DNA from: Algoriphagus chordae
GTDB lineage: Bacteria > Bacteroidota > Bacteroidia > Cytophagales > Cyclobacteriaceae
Assembly: GCF_003254055.1 (NCBI RefSeq)
Contig: NZ_QKZT01000007.1
Coordinates: 1-64,000, forward strand
DNA: 64,000 bases
Reading direction: 5' to 3'
Program-made: the position numbers and the translations under genes
Notes under the pieces: model-generated
The model's database searches: none
Told to the model about the DNA's origin: nothing
What the model saw: only the letters and a program-made list of their open reading frames with translations
In this document: piece after piece, positions 26,789 to 34,715 of the stretch
How the letters are laid out: the number at the start of each line of letters is the position of its first letter
Numbering within the stretch: position 1 is the first letter of the stretch

Positions 26789-27193
26789 TTAAAATTTAGG
26801 AGATTTATAATGTTTTCCGGGGTTTTCCTGGGTGAACCAACGTCTACTGCTTTCATATTGCGTAGTTCTGCCATTATAAGATTTTTTAAATTGATCCATT
26901 GCAGCTCTGAATTGTCCTAGAATTAGTACAGCATCACTATTTGTGGGTAATCCATCTTCATCAAGCAGGTCAAGAAATTCAATAGTTGGTTGATTTTTTA
27001 AAATTTCCTTAAGTTGATCCAAAACACGGTTAATCATTTTTATTTTAAGCTTATTCAGTGCTTCGTCAGGTTTCTTTTTTGACAGTTCTTTTGTCTCAAG
27101 TATCAATGAATTTATCAATTCTGAAAGTATATTATATTTCTTAACTGTTGCTTCGTTTGGAAGATCTAAATTTTCAATTTTCTTAGCCATCAC
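26789..27193 (-). CDS. Small protein B of the nuclease-like cargo operon
   Basis: 134 residues, soluble, mostly helical. It is a clear paralogue of the gene upstream: both have a KK.P...LNK.K.K.IN.V pattern and the motif DEDGLPTNSDAVLILGQF (here), with FDENDVPTNSDVTFIISQY in the partner. The C-terminal 25 residues are basic (RRWFTQENPGKHYKSPKF), perhaps nucleic-acid binding. It overlaps protein A by four bases and is the last gene of the operon. No family is known to me. The two paralogues may form a heteromer that works with the large protein. Confidence 0.7.
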   Translation of the reverse strand: MMAKKIENLDLPNEATVKKYNILSELINSLILETKELSKKKPDEALNKLKIKMINRVLDQLKEILKNQPTIEFLDLLDEDGLPTNSDAVLILGQFRAAMDQFKKSYNGRTTQYESSRRWFTQENPGKHYKSPKF

Positions 27194-27588
27194 TTGATTT
27201 TATTTGGTTCTGAAGTCTTAATGTCTGATTTTTTGCCATCAATAACCCAAAACCAATAATAGACATTCTTACTTCCTTCTATTTTCTTGTCGTAGTAGAT
27301 ATTATCTGATCTTAATTTTTCAAAGCAGTTTAAATATTGAGAAATAATAAATGTTACATCGCTGTTTGTGGGCACATCGTTTTCGTCAAACTCTTTAAAT
27401 GAATCAAATGGCTTATAATTATCACCTAAAATAGTGTTGGATTCATTTACTACTTCATTGATAAACTTTAATTTGAACTTATTCACACCATCGTTTGGAG
27501 ATTTTTTGGCAAGCATGCCAATTTCAGATAAAAGACCTTCTAACTGACTTTGATATTTTTCAAAATTATCGACTTCCTTCTTAGTCAT
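27190..27588 (-). CDS. Small protein A of the nuclease-like cargo operon
   Basis: 132 residues, soluble and helical, with the shared motif EFDENDVPTNSDVTFIISQY around residues 67-86. Its C-terminus differs from that of protein B: it has an aromatic stretch, NVYYWFWVIDGKK, and a lysine-rich end. The gene starts 12 bases after the 457-residue gene and overlaps protein B by four bases, so all three are likely made together. The conserved PTNSD segment could bind a ligand or the large partner; this is inference from conservation only. Confidence 0.7.
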   Translation of the reverse strand: MTKKEVDNFEKYQSQLEGLLSEIGMLAKKSPNDGVNKFKLKFINEVVNESNTILGDNYKPFDSFKEFDENDVPTNSDVTFIISQYLNCFEKLRSDNIYYDKKIEGSKNVYYWFWVIDGKKSDIKTSEPNKIK

Positions 27589-27600
27589 ATCTTTCGAGGT

Positions 27601-28974
27601 TTATGAGGGGCAATTTCTTGTAAATTCAATATATCTCTTTTTTAATACATCGATAGGTAAACGTTGATTCCCGCTATAAAGAGTGTTCATCATTTTTATA
27701 TCTTCATCCGTTAGTACTAAAATGCATTTCCTTTGTCCAGACCATAAGTCAATAATATTTTTTGTAACTTTTTTTGGTGGTTCATTTCTAGTAACCAATA
27801 CTCCAAACCTGCCAAATTGATCTTTTAAATACCTGTTTAATTGATCGACATGATCGTTATTCAACTCCTTTACGTTCTTGAGTTCAAAAACAATTTGTCG
27901 ACAATCGTATTTTTGAAATATCTCTTCCAAGAAGTCATAAGACTTATTATTATAGAATACTAAGTCTCTAATGCTTACACCACTGATTGTTCTACTCTGT
28001 TCTTGGGCAAAATCTAATTGAGGATAAAAAACAGTCGCCAGCAATGGACAAGCATTATCTTCAAATTTCATATCCGCATTGTCGGTCTTTCCAGTTGGCA
28101 ATTTTAGAATAGTTGAAGCCTTCTTGGAAACAGAAGTTTTTGAAATCGGCTTAAAGATTGGGTCATTCTTACAGTTCGCCTGTTGCTGTTCTCTGATTCT
28201 GAGATAAGTTTCAACTACATCATAATTGTGTCTATTGTAATTGAGCAATGGAATTCGTTCCTTTTCACCGTTCTCATCAATTTCTTTGATATAAAAATTG
28301 GAATAGTAATCGTCAAAATTGATCCACGGGATTGATCTGATCCATCGTTTTGGGATTAAGAGAATTGGATCTCCCTTCTCAGGGTTTATGGGAAGATGGG
28401 TTTGTTCTGATACAATCTTATTCTTCCGATAATCATAAATTGAATCAAGCGTTACCTTTTGAATTGGGATGCCATATTTTTCGCATTGCTCAATTGTATA
28501 GTCCACTAAAAAAGACTTGATGAAACTACATGTGAAATCACTTATTCTGTCTCGTGAAATTCCATCAACAAACAATTGAATACTCTCAAAATGGACAAAA
28601 CCAGATTGGTTTACTTGGGGAATTGACTTGAATAAACTTAATATGTCATTCGCTGTTTTTTCACCTATTGGTTTACCAATTCGGGTTTTGGAATTACCTA
28701 GCCCTACCTCGTTGCACTCGCTCGTCCGAATCAATATTTCAATAGCCTCACTTTCTTTTCCCTTATTTAGTAAATATCCTAGGTTGTTAAATGAATTGAT
28801 AGTTGCAGTGTGAAGTGAATTGTCCTGCATAGAAGGTGATTTCCAAAGTAGAAATGGATCCACATAAAGAGGAATGTCTTCATTGAGATAGGGAATAGCG
28901 AAATCAACCTCCTCTTGAGTGAAAGGGATATTATGATAATCGTTAATTCTTGGTCGAATTATTCCCATTGGCAA
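27601..28974 (-). CDS. Large cargo protein with PD-(D/E)XK nuclease-like motif
   Basis: 457 residues. The N-terminal part begins MGIIRPRINDYHNIPFTQEE and contains FAIPYLNEDIPLYVDPFLLW; an aromatic middle follows (RWIRSIPWINFDDYYSNFYI). The C-terminal third has the spacing of a PD-(D/E)XK nuclease core: D337 (SIRDLVFYNN), E364 and K366 (IVFELKN), then a helix with Q378 (DQLNRYLKD) and a strand GVLVTRN. No signal or membrane helix. It is first in a three-gene operon with two small paralogues, in a cargo slot of the ICE. A defence or addiction role is plausible but unproven. Confidence 0.75.
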   Translation of the reverse strand: MPMGIIRPRINDYHNIPFTQEEVDFAIPYLNEDIPLYVDPFLLWKSPSMQDNSLHTATINSFNNLGYLLNKGKESEAIEILIRTSECNEVGLGNSKTRIGKPIGEKTANDILSLFKSIPQVNQSGFVHFESIQLFVDGISRDRISDFTCSFIKSFLVDYTIEQCEKYGIPIQKVTLDSIYDYRKNKIVSEQTHLPINPEKGDPILLIPKRWIRSIPWINFDDYYSNFYIKEIDENGEKERIPLLNYNRHNYDVVETYLRIREQQQANCKNDPIFKPISKTSVSKKASTILKLPTGKTDNADMKFEDNACPLLATVFYPQLDFAQEQSRTISGVSIRDLVFYNNKSYDFLEEIFQKYDCRQIVFELKNVKELNNDHVDQLNRYLKDQFGRFGVLVTRNEPPKKVTKNIIDLWSGQRKCILVLTDEDIKMMNTLYSGNQRLPIDVLKKRYIEFTRNCPS

Positions 28975-29150
28975 GTATTTCAGCTATCGATTGTAAATTC
29001 CAAAGGATATATCTCTCCATTTTGGGCAGATATCCTTAGCTAGCTAGAGACCTTTCTCACTTATCAGGTACTCATATTTATCTCACTTATACCTTAAAGA
29101 TGCGTTTTAAATAAATGGCGCTACCAAGAAAAGGATTAATCCAAACAAAA

Positions 29151-29175
29151 AAAATACCCTGTACTGGGTATTTTT
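29151..29175 (-). terminator. Terminator after the primase-like gene
   Basis: Stem AATACCC / GGGTATT around TGTACT followed by T-runs on either side. It lies 29 bases beyond the stop at 29204 and is nearly identical to the palindrome at 25771-25796. Confidence 0.75.
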
Positions 29176-29203
29176 ATATATAAAACGAGAAAAACTGAAT
29201 GAA

Positions 29204-30244
29204 TCACTGCCTAATTTGATTCTGATTTCCAGTGACAACATGAGGCTTCAAAACCTCATTCAAATCCTCAAATCCCTTATATCGATACCTTTGATCGGTG
29301 ACTTCAGTTTGGAAACTCCATATTCCGACAACATCTCTAGAGCTGATTTTGAGAGTTGATATCAGCTTCCCAAATTTATCATGGCTACCCTTTAGCTTAT
29401 TCAAATCCCAATCAGTAGAAATTGCATTGCTGCGACAATAATGGTACAGTTGGGCTGCTTTCATGAAAAAGTTCGTGTACTTCTCACCGGTGGCATCATT
29501 ATCCAGGTAAAGATCTACCACCTCAAATTCTGCTAAAACATCCATGATCAGACTTAATTTCAAATTGACACTACTATTCAAAATAACGGCCTTGAAATCA
29601 GTTGCTCCTGACAACTTCAGATAACTCAGAAAGTCAAACCAACCTTCAAAGATCTTTGTCCTATCAGGAGTTCCAAGAACCTGGATAGAAATACCTCCTC
29701 CTAAGATATTCCCTTTGAAAATAGAAGATCTAAGCACCCATCCACCAGACTCATTGGGAAAACCAACAGCGAAGTACTTCTTCCCTTTATTTCCCCAATG
29801 TACTTCCTTAGCGAAATCTGAAATCTCATCAGGTTCTAGTCCCCTGGTTCGTATATAATTTACCAAAGCCGGATGAGAAACCTTCTTCACACTTTCAATC
29901 TTAATCTTCGGAGCAGCCTTATGCTTATTCTTTGGAACCACTGTTCTCTCTGTTGGCAAATCAGAAAGTTGCTCAATTGACTGGGCAAAGGTTTTATTCT
30001 CGAAAACCTGAACAGCTTCCAAAACATCCCCTCCTCTTCCTGCAGAATGGTCATACCACACATTAGTTCGATGATCCACAGCAATGGAACCGGTCCTCTG
30101 TGAGAGAAAACCAAAGAAATGCTCCTTTCCTTGCATACCTTCATATTTCAGCGCTCCGGCACTCACTAAGCCTTGGAAGTATTCTATAATAGAGAAGTCC
30201 TTTTTTATTCGATTTGCTTCATGTTTTAAATCAGAATAATTCAT
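29204..30244 (-). CDS. Toprim primase-like protein
   Basis: 346 residues. Residues 1-95 resemble the CHC2-type zinc-finger domain of DnaG-like primases in overall form (FGFLSQRTGSIAVDHRTNVW, then AGRGGDVLEAVQVF), but without the zinc-binding cysteines. Residues 190-300 are a Toprim domain: E200 in KIFEGWFDFL and the D248-N-D250 motif in DLYLDNDATGEKY. It may prime replication of the transferred strand or of the excised circle. It lies after the RecA-like ATPase gene, with 9-base iteron-like repeats between them, as expected of a small replication module. Confidence 0.8.
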   Translation of the reverse strand: MNYSDLKHEANRIKKDFSIIEYFQGLVSAGALKYEGMQGKEHFFGFLSQRTGSIAVDHRTNVWYDHSAGRGGDVLEAVQVFENKTFAQSIEQLSDLPTERTVVPKNKHKAAPKIKIESVKKVSHPALVNYIRTRGLEPDEISDFAKEVHWGNKGKKYFAVGFPNESGGWVLRSSIFKGNILGGGISIQVLGTPDRTKIFEGWFDFLSYLKLSGATDFKAVILNSSVNLKLSLIMDVLAEFEVVDLYLDNDATGEKYTNFFMKAAQLYHYCRSNAISTDWDLNKLKGSHDKFGKLISTLKISSRDVVGIWSFQTEVTDQRYRYKGFEDLNEVLKPHVVTGNQNQIRQ

Positions 30245-30385
30245 GGTTGTTTGTGTTTAAGTGTTTTTACTTTTGAAAAAGACAATTGATTTACAGCCAC
30301 TTGAAATCAGTAGCTTTTTTCTCTTTTGCTGGCATTTGATAGAAATACATCAAAAAGAAAAGGAAGGGTAGGAGGTATAGGAATT

Positions 30386-30421
30386 CGTACGGCTCGTACA
30401 CCTCGTACCCCTCGTACAGTA
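30386..30421. repeat. Four 9-bp iteron-like direct repeats
   Basis: CGTAC begins at 30386, 30395, 30404 and 30413, a strict nine-base period (unit CGTACxxCT). The block lies between the RecA-like ATPase and the primase-like gene. Short iterons beside replication genes often mark an origin; an operator array is also possible. Confidence 0.6.
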
Positions 30422-30439
30422 CGATTCGTTCGAATCCGA

Positions 30440-31492
30440 CTATTCCTCGATTTCAGCCTGTTTTAGCCACTTTCGCACGGCTCCTTCTGACACACCCAAT
30501 TCCATGGCGATTTTCACATTCGAATAGCCACTCTCTTTCAGTTCAAAGGCTTTATTCTTTACTTGGGCTTTATCAGCTGCATCGAAGTGCTTGAGATGCT
30601 CTGACTCTTTGCCATATTCTAAAAATTTGAAAGAGCTGAAATTTGACTCTTTACCGATTTTGCATACTACTACATTCTCAGAGGGAAATTGAAATGCTCC
30701 GTAACGGACTTTAATCTGTTTCAGATATTTAATCGAAGGATCTTTTTGACTCTCCCCAACTGCGAAACAGGAATCGATAAGATTGATAAAACTCTTACTT
30801 CCCTGAATATCATTCCTACTAATGGGAGCAAACAAATTCCTCTTGGGAGTATGGGCAATTAACAAAATCGACCAGCCATACATCTTCTTTAGGTTGTTTA
30901 GCCGAATCAGAAACGGTGTAGTATTCTTTGCTTTTTCATTGTCAGAAATGACACAGGACAGATTATCGATCACCAGAATCTTTGCCCCAGACTCAGTGGT
31001 CTGGTTTTCAATCTCACGAAAAAGAAAGGATTCATAATCCTCTACAGAAACATCATAGCCATAGGGATTGATTTCAGCTCTTAAAAATTGTTCACTGAAT
31101 TCGAAATGGTCAAACAGGATGTCTTTATCCTTATCGTGTTGGGCATATCGCATTTCGAATTGCTTGGCTGTCAATTCCAGGTCAAAGTAAATTACCTTGG
31201 ACTCAGGAAGCTCCATTTCTAGGCCCAGCGTCGAAGTGCCTTTTGTCACACTATCGATGATCTGAACAGCTAGCAGTGATTTACCCTGATTCGTATCGGC
31301 AAATAGGATACAGAGTTCTTCTTTATACCAAAATGGGCCAAATATCTTTTTGGGGATGGGTTTGCTTTTGGCTTCATCGATCCACTGGTTAGCGGTTTTG
31401 ATGGTTAAAAATTCACCATTTTTGGGAGCCTTTGAATTAGGTTTTTGATTTAATAAGGTCATACTTTTTGGCATTAAGATTCCAGGCAACAT
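30440..31492 (-). CDS. RecA-like (AAA_25/RepA-type) ATPase with C-terminal HTH
   Basis: 350 residues. Walker A is ADTNQGKS (65-72), and a Walker B strand ILVIDNLSCV ends around residue 181. The core looks like RepA/AAA_25 hexameric helicase-type ATPases of plasmids and ICEs (PFWYKEELCILFADTNQGKS, SILLIAHTPKRN). The last 35 residues form a helix-turn-helix (YSNVKIAMELGVSEGAVRKW). The likely role is replication of the excised element together with the Toprim protein. The true start may be at an internal Met (MTLLNQKPNS). Confidence 0.82.
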   Translation of the reverse strand: MLPGILMPKSMTLLNQKPNSKAPKNGEFLTIKTANQWIDEAKSKPIPKKIFGPFWYKEELCILFADTNQGKSLLAVQIIDSVTKGTSTLGLEMELPESKVIYFDLELTAKQFEMRYAQHDKDKDILFDHFEFSEQFLRAEINPYGYDVSVEDYESFLFREIENQTTESGAKILVIDNLSCVISDNEKAKNTTPFLIRLNNLKKMYGWSILLIAHTPKRNLFAPISRNDIQGSKSFINLIDSCFAVGESQKDPSIKYLKQIKVRYGAFQFPSENVVVCKIGKESNFSSFKFLEYGKESEHLKHFDAADKAQVKNKAFELKESGYSNVKIAMELGVSEGAVRKWLKQAEIEE

Positions 31493-31700
31493 TATTCCAA
31501 ATGCTGCTATTAATTGTTTAAGAATAAATTGAATAGATCAGTTGATCACCAAGAGTTGGTGCTGATTCGGGAGAGATGAAAAAGATGGGAGATCAGTCTT
31601 GCCTAAGTTGACTTTGATTGAAAGTTTTACCAATTTAGTACACACTTTTAATAACAGAAGGTTAAAAGACAACTTGGAAATGCCCACTGGCTTTTTCAAA

Positions 31701-31730
31701 AAAAGGAAAGGATGGCCGTCCTTTCCTTTT
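31701..31730 (-). terminator. Terminator after the excisionase-like gene
   Basis: Arms AAAAGGAAAGGA (31701-31712) and the exact complement (31719-31730) with a six-base loop. The T-run follows on the minus strand. The stem begins right at the stop codon of the gene at 31730-32038. Confidence 0.8.
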
Positions 31731-32038
31731 TAATTTTCAAACTCTCCAGCATAAAATCTTTCCACCTCTCTCTGGTGGATAAAGCGTCTTTTCCCTCTGA
31801 ACATGGAGCGGAATTCCTCTCCTCTAGATTCAGAAACGGACTCCATTTTGGAAATGGAGTAATGTGATTTCACACCTGTAGCCTCCATAAATTCTTGAAG
31901 CGAAAGCCATTCATTTTTGATTGACTTTTCGGAATCCCCCGAACTCATCTTTGCGATTTTCTCTTCCAGCTTGTTAAACTTTTCTTCAAGCCATTTTTGG
32001 CTAACAGCTGAAAACGGAATAAAAGTGTCTTGATTCAT
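31730..32038 (-). CDS. Excisionase-like small DNA-binding protein
   Basis: 102 residues. The N-terminal 45 are a coiled coil (VSQKWLEEKFNKLEEKIAKM); the C-terminal 55 fit the MerR/excisionase-type fold common near integrases of Bacteroidota ICEs (WLSLQEFMEATGVKSHYSIS, then RGKRRFIHQREVERFYAG). It may be the recombination directionality factor of the integrase. Its promoter region holds a near-perfect 20-base palindrome (32084-32103). It is transcribed away from the integrase module and ends at a strong terminator. Confidence 0.65.
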   Translation of the reverse strand: MNQDTFIPFSAVSQKWLEEKFNKLEEKIAKMSSGDSEKSIKNEWLSLQEFMEATGVKSHYSISKMESVSESRGEEFRSMFRGKRRFIHQREVERFYAGEFEN

Positions 32039-32083
32039 CTTGTTTTGAGTTTGATTTACTCAAATATAGGCAAAAAATATGAA

Positions 32084-32103
32084 ATCGGTCACTAGTGTCC
32101 GAT
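32084..32103. promoter_or_regulatory. Palindromic operator candidate upstream of the excisionase-like gene
   Basis: A 20-base palindrome with one mismatched pair, ATCGGTCACTAGTGTCCGAT, 46 bases upstream of the start at 32038 and just before the stop of the gene at 32115. The symmetry fits a dimeric regulator. Confidence 0.45.
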
Positions 32104-32114
32104 ATTTTAAAGAA

Positions 32115-32795
32115 TTAAATAGTAATTGGCTTCAAATTATAAAAATGGTGCATTTCTACATCGAATTTCTCATTCAGCCATTTTCTCAAACTAGAAGAAA
32201 CTTCTTCTCCTTCTTCACCTGCCATTCTGAATTGTAGCCGAGTTACCTCAGGCCAATTAAGAGACTTGTATTCTAAATAGTAATCAAAGACTTCGTTGAC
32301 TGCAGGGATATTCATAATCTTACCAAAAAGCGCCGGATCCAGATAACGTAAAGCAGAAATGAACCGAATTGGTCCAGCCACTTCGTACAACTCAGCTATA
32401 TCCTGATTGATACTCCAAAGGATCTCCTTTATCTCTCTATCCTCAAAAATGGAATCAAAATAGTCAACAATTTTTTCTAAGGTCACCTTTTCATAAGCTT
32501 CATTTACTATCATTGATGGTGTAAACTCTACTTCCAAAGTATCCTCAAAGTAATCGCGAAGCATTTCAATATAGTTGACCTCCTCCTTTATGATTCTAGA
32601 TACTTCACGGTCTAGGGCACCAAGGCCTCCATCATGATCCTTTACAAATTTCATCCCGATCCTAGACGCAAATTTGGTTTTGACATTCTTATATCGAACC
32701 ATGACGTACAGTGGAAATCCGGTGGAAGATTTGCCAATCTTTTCCAGCTCCTTGCCATGGTAATGTTTGATAGCCAGCTTGCTTTTCTTTTGCAT
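32115..32795 (-). CDS. Integrase companion protein
   Basis: 226 residues, starting two bases after the integrase stop, so almost surely co-translated. Residues 20-85 (TGFPLYVMVRYKNVKTKFAS, then RIGMKFVKDHDGG) resemble the N-terminal arm-type DNA-binding domain of Bacteroidota integrases, followed by a helix (ALDREVSRIIKEEVNYIEML). It lacks a catalytic recombinase domain. The C-terminal half is helical and unrecognised. It could bind attachment-site DNA beside the integrase; that is inference. Confidence 0.6.
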   Translation of the reverse strand: MQKKSKLAIKHYHGKELEKIGKSSTGFPLYVMVRYKNVKTKFASRIGMKFVKDHDGGLGALDREVSRIIKEEVNYIEMLRDYFEDTLEVEFTPSMIVNEAYEKVTLEKIVDYFDSIFEDREIKEILWSINQDIAELYEVAGPIRFISALRYLDPALFGKIMNIPAVNEVFDYYLEYKSLNWPEVTRLQFRMAGEEGEEVSSSLRKWLNEKFDVEMHHFYNLKPITI

Positions 32796-32797
32796 AG

Positions 32798-34054
32798 TTA
32801 CCTTTGAATGAAAGAAAGAATTCTGTTGTAGGATTCAACCGTCCTTCGTTCAGTATAATACTTTTTTAAAACCGATCCCGGTGAGTGACCAAAAATCATC
32901 CTAATATCATTATCATCCATTCCCAAGCGATCAGTCCAGGTACCAAAGGTCTTTCTTCCTACTTTATTGGAAAGCACATCAGTAAAACCAATCCGTTCTG
33001 CAAGGACTTTTAAATGCTGGTTGAACTTCTGTTCAGATATTGCAACACTATTAGGGAAAATCATTTCATCATCCTCAACGTAATACTTTTTGACGATCTG
33101 CTTAGCTGTGTCATTCAAAGGAATCCAGAATTCCTCACCGTTTTTCTTTCGCTCACCCTGAAGCACTAAGTGATTTGGATTTTCTTTCAGCAAGTTACGG
33201 TCAAATCCTTTTTCATTGCTAATAGCGATCAAATCATTGTAATAAAGCGCGGTATTGCACAGCAAAATGAAAATATCTCTGGTGATTTCAAGCCTTCTCT
33301 CTTTTCTGTCAAATTTCAACTCTAAAAGTTTCTTATACTGTTCATCATTCACGTAGATGATTTTATCAGGTCTTTTATTGGAATCTATATCAATTCCTTC
33401 AAAAATCCGCTTCCTGAAAGGAACGGTGTACTGGTCACAGTATTCTCTATAGATAACCTTCAATCTATCTAAATACTTGGCAACTGTGGTATCTGAATTG
33501 ATTTCTGTCTGATCACTTCTCATGAAATCCACAAATTCCAGCACGTAGTTTTCGTCAATATCAGCCATGACAGAAGTCTTCTTGAAAGATTCAATCAACT
33601 TTCTCAAGGTTACATATACTTTCTTTGTGCCAGCTACCTTTTTGGAAGTAGCTCCAAAGTTGATAGAATAATCAATGAATTCGGAAACTTTATCACTGGC
33701 TCCAGGGGCATGAACACCATTCACTCCCTTTAGCTTTTTCCCTTGATACTTTACCAAGTAAACATTTTTCAACTTTTCCGCAGTCAGTATTTCGTTGCGT
33801 TTATAAAAATCCTGGATAATCCCTTTGAGTCTATGAATCTCCCTAGCGATGACCCTATTGTGAAATTCAGCATACTGATATTGACTATTTACCCATTTGG
33901 TTGGTTTGCCTGACCAAGCATTTTTAGGAATTTTCTCAAGTTTGAGATTAATGTAATGTCGAACTTTCCAATTTATGCACAAATAAATCCCCTGTCCACC
34001 TGAAGAGGGAATTGCTTTAGGGTTTAATACAGCAGAAATTTTGATATCAATCAT
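32798..34054 (-). CDS. Tyrosine recombinase (ICE integrase)
   Basis: 418 residues. Arm-binding domain at 1-95 (GIYLCINWKVRHYINLKLEK), core-binding region at about 115-215, catalytic domain at about 225-415. Conserved catalytic features are K303/K304 (ERKKNGEEFWIPL), R367 (VGRKTFGTW), H390 (MIFGHSPGS) and the likely nucleophile Y399 (LKKYYTERR). The first catalytic Arg, normally in TGLRxxDL, is replaced by Y271 (TALYYNDL), and the His of HxxR by K364. IntDOT of CTnDOT also lacks Arg I. It lies 195 bases from the tRNA-fMet gene, the probable target. Confidence 0.9.
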   Translation of the reverse strand: MIDIKISAVLNPKAIPSSGGQGIYLCINWKVRHYINLKLEKIPKNAWSGKPTKWVNSQYQYAEFHNRVIAREIHRLKGIIQDFYKRNEILTAEKLKNVYLVKYQGKKLKGVNGVHAPGASDKVSEFIDYSINFGATSKKVAGTKKVYVTLRKLIESFKKTSVMADIDENYVLEFVDFMRSDQTEINSDTTVAKYLDRLKVIYREYCDQYTVPFRKRIFEGIDIDSNKRPDKIIYVNDEQYKKLLELKFDRKERRLEITRDIFILLCNTALYYNDLIAISNEKGFDRNLLKENPNHLVLQGERKKNGEEFWIPLNDTAKQIVKKYYVEDDEMIFPNSVAISEQKFNQHLKVLAERIGFTDVLSNKVGRKTFGTWTDRLGMDDNDIRMIFGHSPGSVLKKYYTERRTVESYNRILSFIQR

Positions 34055-34102
34055 GCCCCAAAATAGTCACAATAAAGAGCGGAGCAAAAAGACTATAAAA
34101 AA

Positions 34103-34150
34103 CTGGGACAAAAACTGGGACAATATCTGGGACAAAAACTGGGACAAAAT
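34103..34150. repeat. Four tandem 12-bp repeats near the integrase (possible arm sites)
   Basis: CTGGGACA starts at 34103, 34115, 34127 and 34139, an exact 12-base period, with an AAAA or ATAT tail in each unit. The array lies between the integrase start and the tRNA. Direct repeats here may be arm-type sites for the integrase or its companion. Confidence 0.65.
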
Positions 34151-34195
34151 CATCCGAATTTAACAGAATCAAATAGATTCCAAATAATGCTAAAC

Positions 34196-34242
34196 CCCTG
34201 AAAAACAAAAAACTCCGAACAATTTTAACATTGTCCGGAGTT
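34196..34242 (-). terminator. Terminator of the tRNA-fMet gene
   Basis: Stem of 11 bp with one mismatch (CTCCGAACAAT / ATTGTCCGGAG) seven bases beyond the tRNA 3' end. On the minus strand it is followed by a T-rich run (TTTTTTGTTTTT). A recombination crossover may lie in or next to this stretch. Confidence 0.75.
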
Positions 34243-34248
34243 ACCAAG

Positions 34249-34321
<73 letters not shown>

Positions 34322-34343
34322 ATATGTCTTTGCTTGATGAGTT

Positions 34344-34392
34344 CCGATGAGCTACCTCCCGATAGCTATCGGGATGCTCCATCCCGCGATAT
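34344..34392 (-). repeat. Duplicated tRNA-fMet 5' fragment split by an 18-bp palindrome
   Basis: Bases 34344-34356 and 34375-34392 repeat the D-arm and acceptor part of the tRNA gene (34292-34304 and 34308-34325), with one base change (ACG to ATG). Where the tRNA has AAC, the copy holds the perfect palindrome TCCCGATAGCTATCGGGA (34357-34374). The fragment is not a functional tRNA. Confidence 0.85.
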
Positions 34393-34692
34393 ATTTTTAA
34401 AGCTTTAAGCTTCTTTTTTCTTATCTAAATCTGCCCTTCTGGCTAATTGTGATACAAAAGTAGGCGTTTTATTTTGAAATGCAAACCTACACCAAGAAAA
34501 ATATTTGGAAGACCTGACTGTAAATTACCTTTTCAGCTCATATTCCTTGGACTGTACAAGCATCGAATCAGTAGCAGGCATTTGTCTATCAACCGTTTAG
34601 AACAGTCCTAAAACAGGAAAGACTGAGACTACTAAATACCAAATTTTATTTTGCCAAATCACTTTAAACTTCCAGACTGTCTAAAAATCAAG

Positions 34693-34700
34693 TACCTTTG
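34693..34700 (+). promoter_or_regulatory. Probable -7 box of the era-der operon
   Basis: TACCTTTG fits the Bacteroidota TAnnTTTG consensus and lies 15 bases before the era start. The TTG-type -33 box is weak. Confidence 0.5.
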
Positions 34701-34715
34701 TAAAAAATTTCTACA

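Larger units (their letters stand above)
34322..34715. other. Gap between tRNA-fMet and era
   Basis: 394 bases without a gene. It contains the split tRNA fragment (34344-34392) and, near its right end, the era promoter. Nothing else is recognised. Confidence 0.6.

Noticed and set aside
27601..28974. Naming the cargo operon as a known defence system
   Set aside because: No recognised defence-family signature beyond a PD-(D/E)XK-like core; naming would be a guess.
30386..30421. CRISPR array for the short repeats
   Set aside because: Units are nine bases without spacers; no cas gene is in the window.
34047..34247. 66-residue frame with VPVF repeats upstream of the integrase
   Set aside because: The repeats come from the 12-bp direct-repeat array on the other strand, and the frame overlaps the tRNA terminator; not a gene.
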